From Membranipora membranacea (Eukaryota > Bryozoa > Gymnolaemata > Cheilostomatida > Membraniporidae): DNA of 64,000 nt. The notes beneath the pieces were generated by a model that saw only the letters and a list, made by a program, of their open reading frames with translations, did no database searches and had not been told where the DNA came from. The position numbers and the translations under genes are program-made. Below, piece by piece: positions 11,901 to 26,900 of the stretch. Numbering within the stretch: the first letter of the stretch is position 1; every line of letters starts with the position of its first letter. Location of the stretch: assembly GCA_914767715.1 (NCBI GenBank), contig OU612065.1, positions 26,104,001-26,168,000 on the forward strand, in the 5' to 3' direction.

Positions 11901-14900
11901 TGATCTGCTATCTTATCCCTGATGTGCCCTAATTTCGTAACTGTCACTCGTACTGTATCACTTGCGACAATAACTAGCCTTTCATTATTATTAATCGCAC
12001 TTTGACATAAGGAATTTAGCCTATGGTCCCTCCAATCAATGAAAGGTCTTTTCTTTGGTTGATAGGCGGACCCTGATCCCCTTATCACCATTCATGAATG
12101 ACTGAATGTTTAGAATGAGCAGTGATTTGCTGATAATAACTTAGCACGAGGTCAACAGTTGGTCACAAGCTGCCTTGTAGATCGAAAAGATAATTTACTT
12201 CATGATTAAATCATTACTATTTATAGGCATGAAATAAATCACCTGCCTCTTGAGCCAGGGAGGGTGCTTGAGCAAATCAGTTACATGTGAAATTTAGGGT
12301 TGTCTTCCACGGACACCAAAGGACAGACACAAATTCGAAAGCAAAATAACTAAAATAGAATATCGTCCTGTTCCTGTGCTTGAACTGAAAACCAAGACTT
12401 TGAACAGAACAACGGCTTTCCTTTGAACCCAAGTTATTATAACTTCCAAAAACAAATTCATTTTGCATGTATGTAGGGTAAGACCAGGGCGGTTCAATTC
12501 TACAGCTAACGCCAATCAGTCTTTATCAACACCAAAGTGCAGATAGATAACCCGATCAGCAACCTTTGAATAAATAGCCAGTACTCTTAAAACGAGAGAA
12601 TAAGAAACCTTCATGTAGACATGAGATACCTGAGAAAGAAAACCCTGCAAACAACCTGCTATGTATATTACACTTTTTATTTGCCCTGACACAACAACTC
12701 AGCTTGCAATTAAAAATATCGGACGGAGAAAAGCGTGTATCACAGTCTGAGCACTCTAGACTGTTTCCACGCAAATTCTGGTTCTCAATGTGAAGAGAAG
12801 TTGTCCTCTTTTTTATTCTCTCCTCTCAGCTGATAAGAAACTCACTTATCCATTGTTTTGAGAAAAGCAAACATAGAGTCACATGACTATTATGGCAAGC
12901 AGCTCGCCAATCACAAGTAAATTATCTCATCAGTCAATTCTTTTTTCCTGAGCACTGAATAAGAGCCTCAAAGTGATAAAGAATGGAAAAGATCCAGCGT
13001 TGATATCCCATGACATGATATGCTCGTGCATTCTTCCGCTGCTTTCGATTGTTTTGAAAATAGTTGTTTGGTTTGCAGTGTCCACCCACAAGACAATCAA
13101 ATCTATTTTCTATAGCTCTCACTCCTCCTACAACCCGAGCATGACAACAACAACTTCAGACTGACTATGCCAAGATATCAGCAATAAGCTTGAGAATGCA
13201 CTAAGGTACATGTCCACTGCCAACATTACCAGTCACTCATTAAGTCAGCAAAGACGTCAGACATATTATCAACAGCATTGTCCATATTAGTCAGCTCCTA
13301 CTATTGTTTTTTTTACCGATTTAGACATAATAAAGTAGAGCTGGGTGCAAAGGTACTCAAAGTTAGGAGCTCAGTGCATATGTACTTACGGCTATCCTCG
13401 CTGGTATCCGTGTAGTCATCAGATAGATCCCCAGGTGCTGCTGCCTCTGCCAGCGAGTCGACAGCGTCTCCAGGTACGACTCTATTAGCAGCCATTGTCA
13501 AAGGTGACACAGGGAAAAAGTTAGATCCTACCGTATCCTCGATACCTGCCACACTCTGCAAAAAAAAAGATGAATAAACAGTGTCAGTATATCCCTCATG
13601 CAAAACCAAGATGACATCACAGAGTAAGGATATAGTGAAATAAGATAAAAAAACCTGTGGAAATAGATGCTGTTAGTTTTACCTTCAGTTCTTTTTTGTT
13701 TCTGAGCTTGAAGCACGATAAAGCGAGCATCTGACAGTACGGGATTCTAAGCCTGCGTGGCAACATTTACAAAAATGTACAAAATACTGACCACTGTTGG
13801 TAATGGGACCTTTAGCGAGTGATGTATACGACATAAGTGATTGCGATTTACCATAGAAGCCTGCTTATAAACAGCGGGTACACCCACGGTTCGTCACTTC
13901 ATGCTGTGTTACTTTGAACCGGTGACCAAGTTTAGAACAGACAACAATTCAGGGTCAGCGCTATTGATTTGATGCTGCCGAGTATTGGAAGGAGCGCTGA
14001 AAGGACCTGCTGATTACGTGTATGTGTATGTTTATGTTTATGTAATTTTGATAGGGACATGGAATAAGATGATAAAGCGATAGACATGAATAATAATAAA
14101 TATTATTATTATTAAGCCTGTAGGGGAAACCAACACCTACTTCTGCTGTGTTTACAGTGTAGGGTTGTCGGTTAAATGAAAAATACAGCAATTGCTGACC
14201 AATTGACATCGATTTGTTTTGTCAACAACACGTTGTACAGAAAACACGTGAAATTATCGACAACAACCACAACAGCTCAGGCAAACTAATAATAACATTT
14301 GAAAATCCCGAACATCTTAAAATAGACAAGGTAGAGAAAAGAAGTCATGATCTACCCTTGAATCATTGTGTGACGATAAAACTGTTGGACAATGAGATAA
14401 AAAAAAGTAGGCTGTTTAAAGTCTAGGATGCCCGCCATTATCATGAATTCACAACATGCACTCAGGTTAAGGGATCAAGGCATAAGACTATCCATATTTT
14501 CTTTCCTGTAGTGAAATATCCAGTTTTTGCTTGGCTTCTAGTTACCGACTCAAAAAAAGCACTTCATGAAATTGATTTTGGGAAATATGTCTACAATGCC
14601 GTGCTGTGCAAATCAGCACCTATAGGTCATGGAACAATTCCTGTATAGACAAAGCCAATTTCCCAACCAAATCTGAAAATATGATAACCGTCTACAAGAC
14701 GAGTAATTTTCAAAATATTGCTATGACTTTCAACCACATGCCACGCTATGGATCATCTGACCATCCCGGTAGTTTGAGCCCCTATTCTGCTTTGACTTGA
14801 TAGGTGGCGTCACTACCCCTCTCGATCATAGCTGCCTTGGCACTCAAGATGGTTCATCTGGCAAGTTATGAAAGGAAATTCTGGTATATAATCTTCTTTA

Positions 14901-17900
14901 TTATTGTACATACCATGTCGGGAGTGATTGCGTTGTCAGATTCTTGGTTTGAGTCTGGCGGTTCATAGTCATCGTCGCTGGCAGTCAGACCTAGCTGAGA
15001 CCCGTATAACTGATGTACCCACTGCCATAGCTGCTGGTTACTCATAGGCTAAAATTAGCAAGTGCAGAAATTATATTTCGGACTGGGAATTTTCCAAAAA
15101 CCCAACCCCCCACTCTATAATCATGTAGCTTTCTTAATCCTGTAGCTTAGCTTAAAGTACATTCTATGAGGTGGCTGTAGTGCTCGCTGTGACCAATGAA
15201 CTCCCTCTTCCTCGAGGAAGAGGGAGTTCATTGCTGTGACCGAACCCACAAAAGCCTGCTGTTAGGGTTGGTGGATTGTGGGCGCCATTACGCCACTAGT
15301 ATGACAGCTGGGCGACTCAAGTAAACAATTAAACTGTCCTAAGACCAAGGACATATACTAAGGATTGAGGAGGAGGAGAAGGCATCCATGGAACTTTGTG
15401 GTAACAGACGCAGTACACCCCAGAAGGAAGTGTAATAAAGAGACCTTACAATCTACACGGATGTCCATCCAGTTCCAGTTGTTTAAAAGGAGAACAATAG
15501 ATCAAGATTAATTTTTTGAAGCCCAAGAGGGCAAAGGAAAGTTTCTATTGTATTGATGAGAAAACAGTTGATCCATGGGGTCATCATTATAGCCTACATT
15601 TAGAGTTGATCTAGCCATAAATACTTAGTTAACCCTATATATACAATTTCTCACTTCCTACAAAATGCAAGCACTAAGCGAAGTCTTTCTATGAGGTAAA
15701 AGATCGTCAACAGGAAAACCAATCATATTATAATTATAGAGATGGTATGTTTTTGGCACTTATTTAAATAAGATGTACTGGCAGCAAATAAAAAAAACTT
15801 CACTATTTTATAAAAAGAAAATGCTTCATTTCTCTGCCGCCTTTCTCATGAAGAGAATCTTCGCTATCATAAGGATATGGGAAAGCAAAACGTCCCCAAC
15901 ATAATCTTGCCGAGTGGTGTGAGGCTACCACCAGTTAATGGATGTTGTGAAATCCCTGTTCATGAGGAAACACTTATATAACACAGTGTGCACATTATCA
16001 TTGTTTATTGGCCCTTACTGCAGTAATTAGAGAAAGATATGAGGAAATAATGTAGATTGATTGAAAGGGAGAGAGTGGTGGTGTATGCGGGTGCCAGGCA
16101 TTGAGATACTCGAGTACATCAGGATTTCACGATATTATATTTCATTGAATTTCTAAAAAACATTATCATATTCTATAGTTGCTCAATTGTGGCCGTGATC
16201 TAAAGCGAGATTTTCTTGAGACAAGATTGCTACACCCTGAGATAACCATTGACCAAACCATGTGATAATTTAGAGAACAAAATAATGAGTTGATTCCCCG
16301 TTGAGTCAGACTCATATGACCGACACTAGTTGGTACTTACATGAGCTAGGAGGACATTCTGCCAAACTCTAAACATCATAAGATAGGATTTATCTCTGGA
16401 CGCAAATGACGAGAAGAAGTATTTATCGTGTAAAGTATTGATCTGTATAGCGTTAGGTATCACCCTAGCTGTCTTCTCTTTGGTTATGGACTTTATATCC
16501 TTACAAGGAATGGCAATCTGCAAAAAAGAGAAAAATTTGTCTAAACAATTTACAAACAAGAGACAGGGAAGTCTGTGAGAGTTATTGGTGCCTTGCCTAA
16601 CACTGATGGGTAAACAGTGAAATGAAACTGTTCATTTTGTTCAGGTAAATTGAAATTGACTTGGAGGCACGCCATTTTTTGAGGTTTTAATCAGCTTTGA
16701 TCCATGGCGCCAATGTGAGAGCAAACATTCAGGAGCTGTGATAATGTCCATGTTGACAAAATGATGCAAAGCAAACCTTCTGAGGGCAGAGGAACCACTT
16801 GTGACTGCTTGTCACTAAAATTGGCAGAAAACTTGCTGAGAGCAAAGTTACCACCTGCAACCGCTTGTCACCATATTTGGCCGCAACTTAACTAATACGT
16901 AATCGGTCGCCCTTGTGCACATATTGCGCAAAGCAGCACACTAGGAGTTTGCAGACAGGAGTTGTATTCCGAGTAAGGCAAACCTACCAGCACCCTCTCA
17001 CAGTGCAGTGACACTGTGCACCCACAGCAGGTACATTACATGCAGTGAAGACAAAAAGTCAAACAGCAGGAGAATCTACTCACATCTGGGCTTAGGATCT
17101 CATGTTTGCGTAGGCCCCAGAAACAGTTAGGTTCTGTTCCGATTATTATTGATAATGTGGAAAAAATTTCCTGCAAGGCAAAATTGGTGTGAGACCCGAA
17201 ATATCTGCATGTAGGCAAAAAATTGTCATTGTAGTGACAAAGTGACAAAATAACAATAGAATGATGGACTTACAGCAGTTTCCCATTTGAATAGAATATT
17301 GGCATAGAAACATATCCAGTTTTGGCTAACATACAATCGTCCATGAACCAACAAGTCCTTCTGCATAGCACACGAGTAATCTGTAAATATTCATTAAACT
17401 GAATTGACCACCATTTATATTACCTCTCGGTTGTGATCTGAGCTAAATGTCGACATCTGCACTTGCATAAAAAACTCCCATTCATCAGTTTATATGGGAC
17501 AGAGATCAATGAAGAAATGGCAATTATTGTAGAATACCCACGAATCCAATCCAGGGTATTTATTGCTAATGTTACTTTAGTTCTTGAGACTTTTTGTCCT
17601 CATCGAAGGAAAAGGATGTTTGGTGGATAGATTGACTTTAAGATTTATGTATGTCAAAGAAAACGTAAACACAGAGCTGTTTGTTTAAAAATGGCGCAAG
17701 GGCGCTGGCGATAGACTTTTTACCACTTTCCATAAATCCAGGTGCTGGAATGCCCAGTTGGCCGGGATTAATTCAACTTCTTAGAAAGGACTTCTTAGTA
17801 AATGTCAATATCTGGATCAAAAATCAAATTCTTTATTTCTCAAGTCATTGCCTGGTTGTTATCTAATTTATTGAAGAGCTTAGAGCATACTCAAAAGATA

Positions 17901-20900
17901 ACAACAAGTCGCCGATCCCTCCACCAACTTGTACCAACTTAAACTAAAGTTTGGTGTGTGCAAATACCAACAAGGACTGTTTGAAAGACACAAATCATGG
18001 CGTCATGGTGTAGCCTAAAGGTAGGGCATTTCATGTCTTTGTTTGTTGGTAGTAGATAAAAGTCAATCATGTCATGTTCTCATACCCACACAAATAGGCT
18101 GTTACCATCGACTTAATAATAAATGGTTTATTATTAAGTCTATGGCTGTTACTCTTTGGTTCAATATGGAAATAAACATGATGATGACTTATGATTCCCA
18201 GTCCACCAATGTGGCCTGATCACTGATGAGTCAGGTGTCCAGATGAAGGGGCTCTTGATATTTTAGATGGGTATGCTGGCTACACTGTATACTAAGAAGT
18301 GCAGTGGTGCTACAACGGTAAACAACTTGGAGGACAAACACTTACCAACAAGTAGTCTTTCATCTGCGGGAATGTCTTTGAAAAGTTTATGGAATTCGTC
18401 AGATTTCTGTTTATACTAAAATCGGAAAATACAGAGGAGTTGATTGTACTAATCGGAAAGAATAATTATTTCCTCTGTAGAGGTTGAGGTGTATATATCA
18501 TTATGTCATCGGGATATTCGTTTCATGTCAATGGAAATAAAGCAAAGAAATTTGATTATGTCAGGTTATTTTGAGGAGACACAGATTCAGATACCATGAC
18601 CATAATGATTGACGAATACAAAGTATTTCTGTTAGTTCATCCTAATGATTTAATGTCCTATCAAGGTGACTGTCTCTAACTCCTTGGTCCTATTTAGCTT
18701 ACTCTGTTTCTGATTTCATGGTCAATCACCAAGCCAATCTTGTCAAGCAAGGATAAGAATAGATATTGCATACCAAACTTCAATCAATAATAAGGAATTT
18801 TACCAACCCTTTGAAACACCACAGGGATTTACCAAATACATCAAAGAAAATGTTTCGGCGCAAAAGATGACACAATCTATGTAGACTTCAAACTTACGGA
18901 TAATGAGAACCAGTTGCTTGATCGTTTTTTATTCTGACTAGAGTTGAGGAACTTGTCTCCTGTGTTCTTGGGTGTACCGGGTAGCGTGTGAGGTCTACCA
19001 TTGCTAGGTGACTGCCTTCCGTTCATAGTCTGTGATCGCCCGAGGGGAGACTGCCGTCCGCTGCTGCCGATTGTCAGCTCCCTGCGTGGCGTCGAGGACA
19101 GCGTCTCCTGAGGCTGTCAAATGGAACAAAAATACCATTGCACTCATGAGATTAAAAGCTTGTAATTAGTAAAGGCAGCAGGTATGTGGTTGAAATGAGT
19201 GCGTACCGTGAAGCAAGGTCATGCGAAGGTCCCCAAGGTCACCCTCAAGCAATCTCTCTCCCTCACATATGTTAAGCAACAAAAATAAGCAAACCTGACG
19301 AGAAAAATATTGCCCTCCTTGATTGATCGATTGATTGAAAGAATGAACAATGTATAGTTGGGAGGTTTTTTTATACCGAACTTTCAGGATAAGTTATGAA
19401 ATCACGTCCTAATCCTAGTAGCAAAATATCTTAACCAAAAGAAGCTTAGAATACCAGTATTTACAGCTAACAAAACCAAAATGACATAATTCTAAGAAAG
19501 GAATCAGTTATTCTTAAAAGTGCCTTTCGCTAAACATCACGTGGTGTATCTCATGAATGAAAGTTTAGAACTTTTTGCGAGATAGAATAAAAAGAGACAT
19601 CATGAGGTGATCAGAGCGTACTATTAGATAACCATCATGTTTTGGACTAAATGCTTACTTTGTTGAAAGCGGTTTGAATAGCCAAAAATATTAAGTATCA
19701 GCACCAAGGCAGGAGCCAACAAAAACAAGTGGGCATGGCGGCAAAATGGATTTGATATAGGCCTGAAATGTGCATAACATCTATATGGTGAAAATTGAAC
19801 AAAGGCATGATGGGAATACCGAAAATAACAAAAACTATGCAGCATGTCGTAAACGACAAAGAGTTTTAAATTGAGAGCAACGCATCACATCAAACAAAAC
19901 TTTTTTTTATAGTTGTCAGATATAAAAAAGTCATTCTTTGTTAAAAAATAGCCTGTTGAGGATGAGCGAAATATAAAATGTATGAGTTTGAGAACAATGG
20001 GGGAACAGATGAGTTTGTCGTTAAGAGAATACAGCCAGATTATAATAATAAGAAGAGACAGTTTGATTGTTTCAGTTGATCAAAACTAAATCCATCTTCT
20101 CTTCGATGACATCAGAGAGCAAGTGTCCTCTTCAGTGGAGGAAGCTCTATCTATGGTATGTGTGGTTACAGCTGGATAGTTAGCAAAACATGACAGATCT
20201 ATTTATGTGAACACCAAAACAGCTCTGATCTGTTTAAAATCAGTAGTTGGTATAAATCATGAGGATTTATTATAACCCATGCTTTGTTCGTCCATGATGT
20301 TGGTTGATGTATATTCTGAACCTCGGAGATGGTATTTTACTAGTAGATGTCTAATGTGGAGGAGTTTGACTACCCAAAACCCCTCAATTTGGTATAAAAA
20401 ATGACGCAAATTTCACCATCCAGAAAGAATGAGGGACTTTGTTGTAAAGGGGAACGTAATCAGTTAAGTACTCCAATAAAGTATCCAATTTTCATCCTTC
20501 CCCAGTAGTGATATTCCACATAGAGGAATAGGCTAAAGATTTTGCAGGAGGAAATTTAATCATTCCACATACATTTGAAAATAGCCTAAAATCTCTAAAG
20601 CCTTTTTTGTTTCAGAACCAAAACAAAAAAGGGAAGAAAGGACTCTCCCACCTCAGCTAGCCAAAATAAGCACTAGCTGACATAAAGTCTCTCCAAACTA
20701 GCTAAACTAAACTCTGGCATATATGCATGGTAGAGTATGCATGACAGTATTGCCTCACCTTTGGACTAGCAGATCCATTTCTCATCACGACTGGCATGTT
20801 ATCCTCATTTTCACTGCTTCCTTGTAAGAGAAGATCCACTGGCACAGACTTGGACTTCAGGTGGTGCTCTGGAGTGTAGTGTAATCCACCAGGCCTTATA

Positions 20901-23900
20901 TATAAAACAATCGATCCATTGCAAACAATTCCATTCAACGATTCATCGATTCAAAGATTCAGCAATTCATTGCAAATGTAATGAAATACAGAGTGTCAAA
21001 GGCCCTGGCGATTTAATTTTGCTTTCATAACAAAAACAGTTACCCTTTTATTCATCATGTCATTGACCTCCATATACTTTGACATCTTTAAACGTCAAAA
21101 CGTGTAATTTAGGATGCAGCTTGCATTCTTCATAACATGTTTAGGCCCTATTGAAATTGTGAAAAAGCTCTAATGATTTATTTTCTCTTTCATAACAAAA
21201 ACAAACTTTTTTTTCACTGTCATTGACCTCCATCCATACATTTGACATCTCAAAGCGTGAAAAAAAATGTGGGTCTCTAGATTTAAGGTGCAGCTTGCAT
21301 TCTTCATAACAAGTTTATTGAAATTGTGAAGTGTTGTTCAGATAAAGAAAGGTCATAAAGATTGTATATGGAGGTATCTACAAAAAAAGGTCTCAGTACA
21401 TCAACTGTTTCAATGAGGCTCACCTGAGCATTAAATTTGGCCGGGTTTATTGACCCAATTTTATCAAATTTTGGCCAAACACAAGCCTTAGCATTCCATG
21501 CATGCACAAACGTAGGGATCAAGAAGCTTTTTTTCCTCTAATACACCCATACATATACATACATAAACAAGAGTTTGTTTTTGAAAAGACTTCGCAATGC
21601 ATCAAGAGTATTATTGCCAAAATCAAGCTCGTAATAAAACAAGGTCAAAGTTTCCGCCATTATATAACCTAACAAATAGTAAGAGTTCTTTGTAAACATG
21701 TCTATTGTTAGGGATAACAAAAGCCTGACATCAGCTGACTAAATCACCGGCATGTCTGCACCCGGGTCAGTTAGTAGTGACTTTTGGGTATAGAAACAAT
21801 TACTGCTTCTATGTCTATGTAGTCTATGGAGCTACCTCAAGTGGTCTGATTATACATCAGCAAATTATGTGACAGTCAGCTGACTTTTTTTTTGTACCTG
21901 GCCTAATAAACCTCCATTTACTTTAGAAACCCTAGTACCAATGACCAAGTATTCATGATCTTTGCTAGTACCTTAGCTTTGTCAAAGCGACCCTACCTTC
22001 ATTGTGTAAGCAAACAAAACGTTGGATAAGGCTATAGTACCTCATACGATATCAACTGATGGTGGTGTCTATGGGGTGATATACGCAACCTAAATGGTTT
22101 GATTGGAGAATTCATAAATCATATACTCAATATCAGGGAGCCTGACTCAAGCTCACTACAAAGCCAGCTAAAAAGAGGTTTTATATAATGATTCAGTTTG
22201 CAAACAAAGCACTTACAATCCATTTACTTCTAAGTCGGAGTCGTCGCCATGCGAGAGTGATTCATTTTCTGATCTCCCTCTTCGACTACAAACAAACAAA
22301 AAACAAAGGGATATACAGTTGTTATGCAGTATTGAGAAACCTAGTTATCACCAAAAACTTAGTCTGAGGCCCCCAGACTCTTGTTCCTCCCCCCCCCCCG
22401 TGATGGTTATTGCAAAGAAGAGATGACTTAGTGATGAAGTAGTTTTTTACTTTCTTATCTCCAATATTTTTCTTCTCTTACAGCTTAGAGGTTATGAAAG
22501 TTTTAATACCCCATAAAGAAACATTGCCAAACAAAGCTACAGGCTATTAGGAGATGGGTTTTTAGGTACACGGTGACTTATAACTGTCTCTTTTGCTGAT
22601 TAATATGGAGATCCCAAATACTGAATGCATTTGTTTGCATTTGAATTCCATGAAACACTGCATTTAGTAGTTTTCTTCAACTCCTATAATCAATTTTGCA
22701 ACAACCAATGGCTCATATAATTTAGTATCTGTTAATATTTGAGGTTCAGTATCTTTAAGTTTGACCGACCATGACCGACCCTGACTGCAATAACTCCACA
22801 GTATAGGGCAATGACTGATTTGCATTCACGCCAAATCCATGCAGAAAAAATGTTGAATAACTTGCCGCACCCACACCTTTTGAAGGTTGCTTATAATAGA
22901 TGGGTTATGATGTAATTGCTGTTTGTAAACCCTTTGCAAGCAGTACGTACACACGTACTGGCTAGTAGAAAGTAAAATATTGGCGTCTGGCCACTGGCCA
23001 CTGGCCAGCCAACTTACTATTCAGACAAATATTTGAAAGCACCGGTTTACTTCAATTCCAGTATCATATATTTTTAGAACCAGTATGACAGTATAAATGA
23101 CATTGGGCATCCAAGCGTAATTTTAAAAAGATGATTACTAGTACAACCCTGTGCAGCCATGGTGAGAAGTCTGGCAGGGAATTTATTTTCACCCCTTCCG
23201 TCATCAACTATGTTAGGCCCTCTATCAGCCTTGAAGACCCACTGGGTACATAAGATAATCATTTTACCTTATGGATTTGCATGTAATTATACCGAATTAA
23301 TCCTGCTAAAACATGAAACCTTTGGGTTACTGCAGATGCTTGAAGGTTATGCACCACTTGGGCCTGCAACCCATGTGGGGCGCAGCTTTAGCATATGATC
23401 AGTGTTTTATTCAGAATAAATTGACCTGATATGACCCGCTAATTCCTATTGAGGTATTTTCTTTCTGGGTTACATGAGTGAATGCAGGTGCACCGACTGT
23501 ATATGTTTAAAGGTGTTCAAACTTTCTATTGCTTCATCAAATTTATCTTCTTTCAGAATTGATCCACCAGCTCACTCCTCAAAGATTATTTCAACAGACT
23601 ATTCTGATCCCTGATCATGTCTCATCCCATTATGGGAAAACACCTTCAAATATCATTCATCTTGACTATCCTGATATTTGTCTAATAAGTAAAATAATTT
23701 GCAGAAGAGTATGCAACGTGTATCATAGCCCTCCATAAAAACCCACCATGAAACTGTCTTGGTCGATTGGGTAAAGAACACAAAAAACACTTCCAGAACT
23801 TTCAACAGCGAAACCTAAAGTTGAGGCGCAAAGGTCAGTTTGACATTTTTCCAAGCTTGAACAGCAGGCTCTAGGCATATAATATGATGATCAATATTAT

Positions 23901-26900
23901 TTCATTATCCATTGCAATTCAGTAATATAAGCTACTCCTAATTAGTTGGATATAAATAAAACACTCAGTTTGTACTTATATTAGGTACTAATACTAGAAA
24001 ATCGAAAGCCCCATACCTTTTACTTTTCTCAGTTATATCGTTTCTTATTCTGTTCCATAGTTTCATAACGAGTAACAGAATAAAGGTCCAAGTTTGCAGC
24101 CAACTAAATCCAAAAGTCAACTCCCAATGAAATGGTTATAGCGGTGTTGGAGTGTTTAGTTATGACTCTATATGCTCAACTTGCCAAAAGATTATAACCT
24201 AATAATGACTTGCATCTATTATCATAAGGCGATGAATGAATTTACTCAAGAAAAAAAGTACACACTGCAACACGCGATCATGGTCTGATCGGGTGATTGC
24301 ATTGAGAGTGGCTTTGAACTTTGAACCGAAGCTTAGCTTCATTCATTGGACGGATACGGGCCATTACCTTTCATCAATAACATTGGCAATAATAAAGAGC
24401 TGATAGATTTTTTGGTGTGAGGAAACAGGTCAACGATAATATAAATGAGCTCAATTTTCAGCTATTTCTTTTGCATATTAAAACAGTGCCTGGAATTTTT
24501 TTTACAGTGCATTGGTTGGCTCTATTCACAAGAACCCTAGTATTTTCTATGCGTAATAGTAGTGCCTTTTTATTTCAGTCATTGAAGACTGATCGAATTT
24601 ACATAAAGGAAGTACCTGTGGTGCGGTGCGAACATGGGACCCCAGCAGCACGCAAACGTAACAAATATAAGGTGCATGTGACACGGCTATGTTTATGCTT
24701 TGCTCAAAATATTACGCAAGGGCCAACAACGAGAGCTGCTCAAAACATAGACGATAGCAAGTTTATGTTATTGTCAGCGATCTCCCAAAGGGTAAATTCT
24801 TGATTTAGAATGTTGTGCAGATTTGCTACCTGAAAGAGCAACACATCACAACACATCAAAACCTCAGCCTGTTGTGGCTGTTATAATGGGTGTGATGTTT
24901 GGTTTAATAGTACATTTGTTAGTCACATACAACATACAATTTCATAGCACGTATAACCTGTATAAGCCAACACTTTTAGCTCTGTTCCCCGATATTGATC
25001 TTCAGGCTGTAGTATTCAGACATTATATGTATGGCCGGATATTTTCTTGCATGCTCCAAATCTGAAGTCGCTTTATTGTTCACACTGAAAATTTCATTGT
25101 CGCATCGACTCCCATTAAAAAGTCTCGATAATTCTGTCTCTTGGGTTTGTATTCTAAATTCCTCATCAACAGTCATAAACGTTGCCTGTGTGATGCCATG
25201 TTAGAAAAACTGGTGTAGTGTAGTTTAATTGTCTTCACTTGAGTCAAGGACAGGTTGTTGCTAGCGGCATTCCACTATTAACCGCCACACACTTATGTTC
25301 GTTATAATGGAATGTCATCAACTATGTCTACGTACGTGAAGTAAGTGCTCTGAGGTTACTAAAACATTGGAGATACCCTCATAATATGCCATAACTTGAG
25401 TTTCTCCATAATATTTTGATGTGTTGTGACAAAATTTGGTTGGTAAGTTGATACCATATAAGTATAAAAATTCTTTATATTGATGTTGATGCAGATAAAA
25501 CGCGGACTCATCACAGATGTGAGGGGACAACTTCCTAAATCAATTTTATTATCCGTTTTATGAGGGTATTGGCATATAACATGGTTGAGGGAAGAAATTA
25601 TAGAGTAGGGACTGACTAGACCAGGTAAAAATAAGCAGTGGGAATTTGAAGGGTTAACCTCCTGATACTGATTGGGTTAGTATGAGCCAGGACTAGCAAT
25701 TTAAATCCAGATCAATTTTCAGCTAAGTTAACTAAGTTTTTACAAGTTATTCCACAATGAAAATATTGATATGGATTATTAGGTATTACTGTATAATGGA
25801 TGTTTGACAATGTTGCATCAATTTTATAACATCTTGGGAGGTCATGAATGTGCATTATTATCTAATTATAAGATTGCATGACTGGTGATACGTTCTTACT
25901 CAGAGATAAAGATAACACTATCATGAAATGACAAAGTCTTCCACAAGTTTATGTCACCAGACACTACAAAATGCATTTGATGTCACGAAATCATTTAGCT
26001 GACTGACTGGTCAGACACGAGCCTATCACGTTGTTGTTAGTATCGTTCAGCCCAGGTCTTTGCAGGTAATTACGTTAACATTAATAATGCATCAGAGGTT
26101 GATATCTGGAATACCTGTCAGGGTTCATTGTAACAACAGATAAGTTTATGGTAAACATCCTCAGTAAATATGGAGCTCAAGGGACTCATAGCATCTTGTA
26201 TAGATTATATATCAGACAGTTATGGAAACTGACGTTGGCTAAATAGTTGTTTTGCAGTAAATGTGTGGTTTCAAAACATGCAGAGTTTTCGCTCAAAAGA
26301 AGCAATAAATCTCCGTCTCAACTTCTATAACTTTTTTTTATATTTTTGACATATAAATCACCCTAATGAGAGTTTCAGTTATAAAGTTGGATAAAATATA
26401 CCAGCGGCACTCTTGTTTTGAAACCTTTCACTTGGCTCAACAGCAATACCATCAGGATTGAACAGGACATGGAATAATGAAATACTGCCACCAGAGTGGG
26501 GGGGGGGGGGGGTTTACTGAACAGATGTCAACCATCATTCATGAGCAAGAATAATAATTTGATTATAATACTCTGATAGTATAGTACCAGCATGACTGCC
26601 CATTATGCAGAACCTTGAACAAAATGTCAGTGAAGTTAGCTGAAGTTTGCGCATGACTCATTAAAATTGTCACTTTTGACATATCTAACACTTCCTAGAT
26701 GAAGATTAATGGGTACAAACGAACTGACATAGACCTATAATTATTTTCTCTTTAGATATGTAGACTGATAATCACAACCTAAGCCTCAGACAGATATAAA
26801 TGACGTAGGCCTATAGACCAGATTATTCACCTAGTCACCTCACAGAGAACAAAAGTACAAAGGGTGCAAAGGGAAGTTAGAAGGGTATATTGTTGTACTC

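Noticed and set aside
17082-17172. Open minus-strand piece encoding EIFSTLSIIIGTEPNCFWGL after a good acceptor, inside the GRAMD1 GRAM-domain region
   Set aside because: Joining exon 17380-17274 (..FKWETA) directly to 16517 (IAIPCKDI..) reproduces the GRAM domain without a gap; including this piece would break the conserved fold.
24417-24803. 128-codon plus-strand open stretch in the large GRAMD1 intron
   Set aside because: No recognisable domain, unusual hydrophobic and biased composition, and no splice signals; probably chance.
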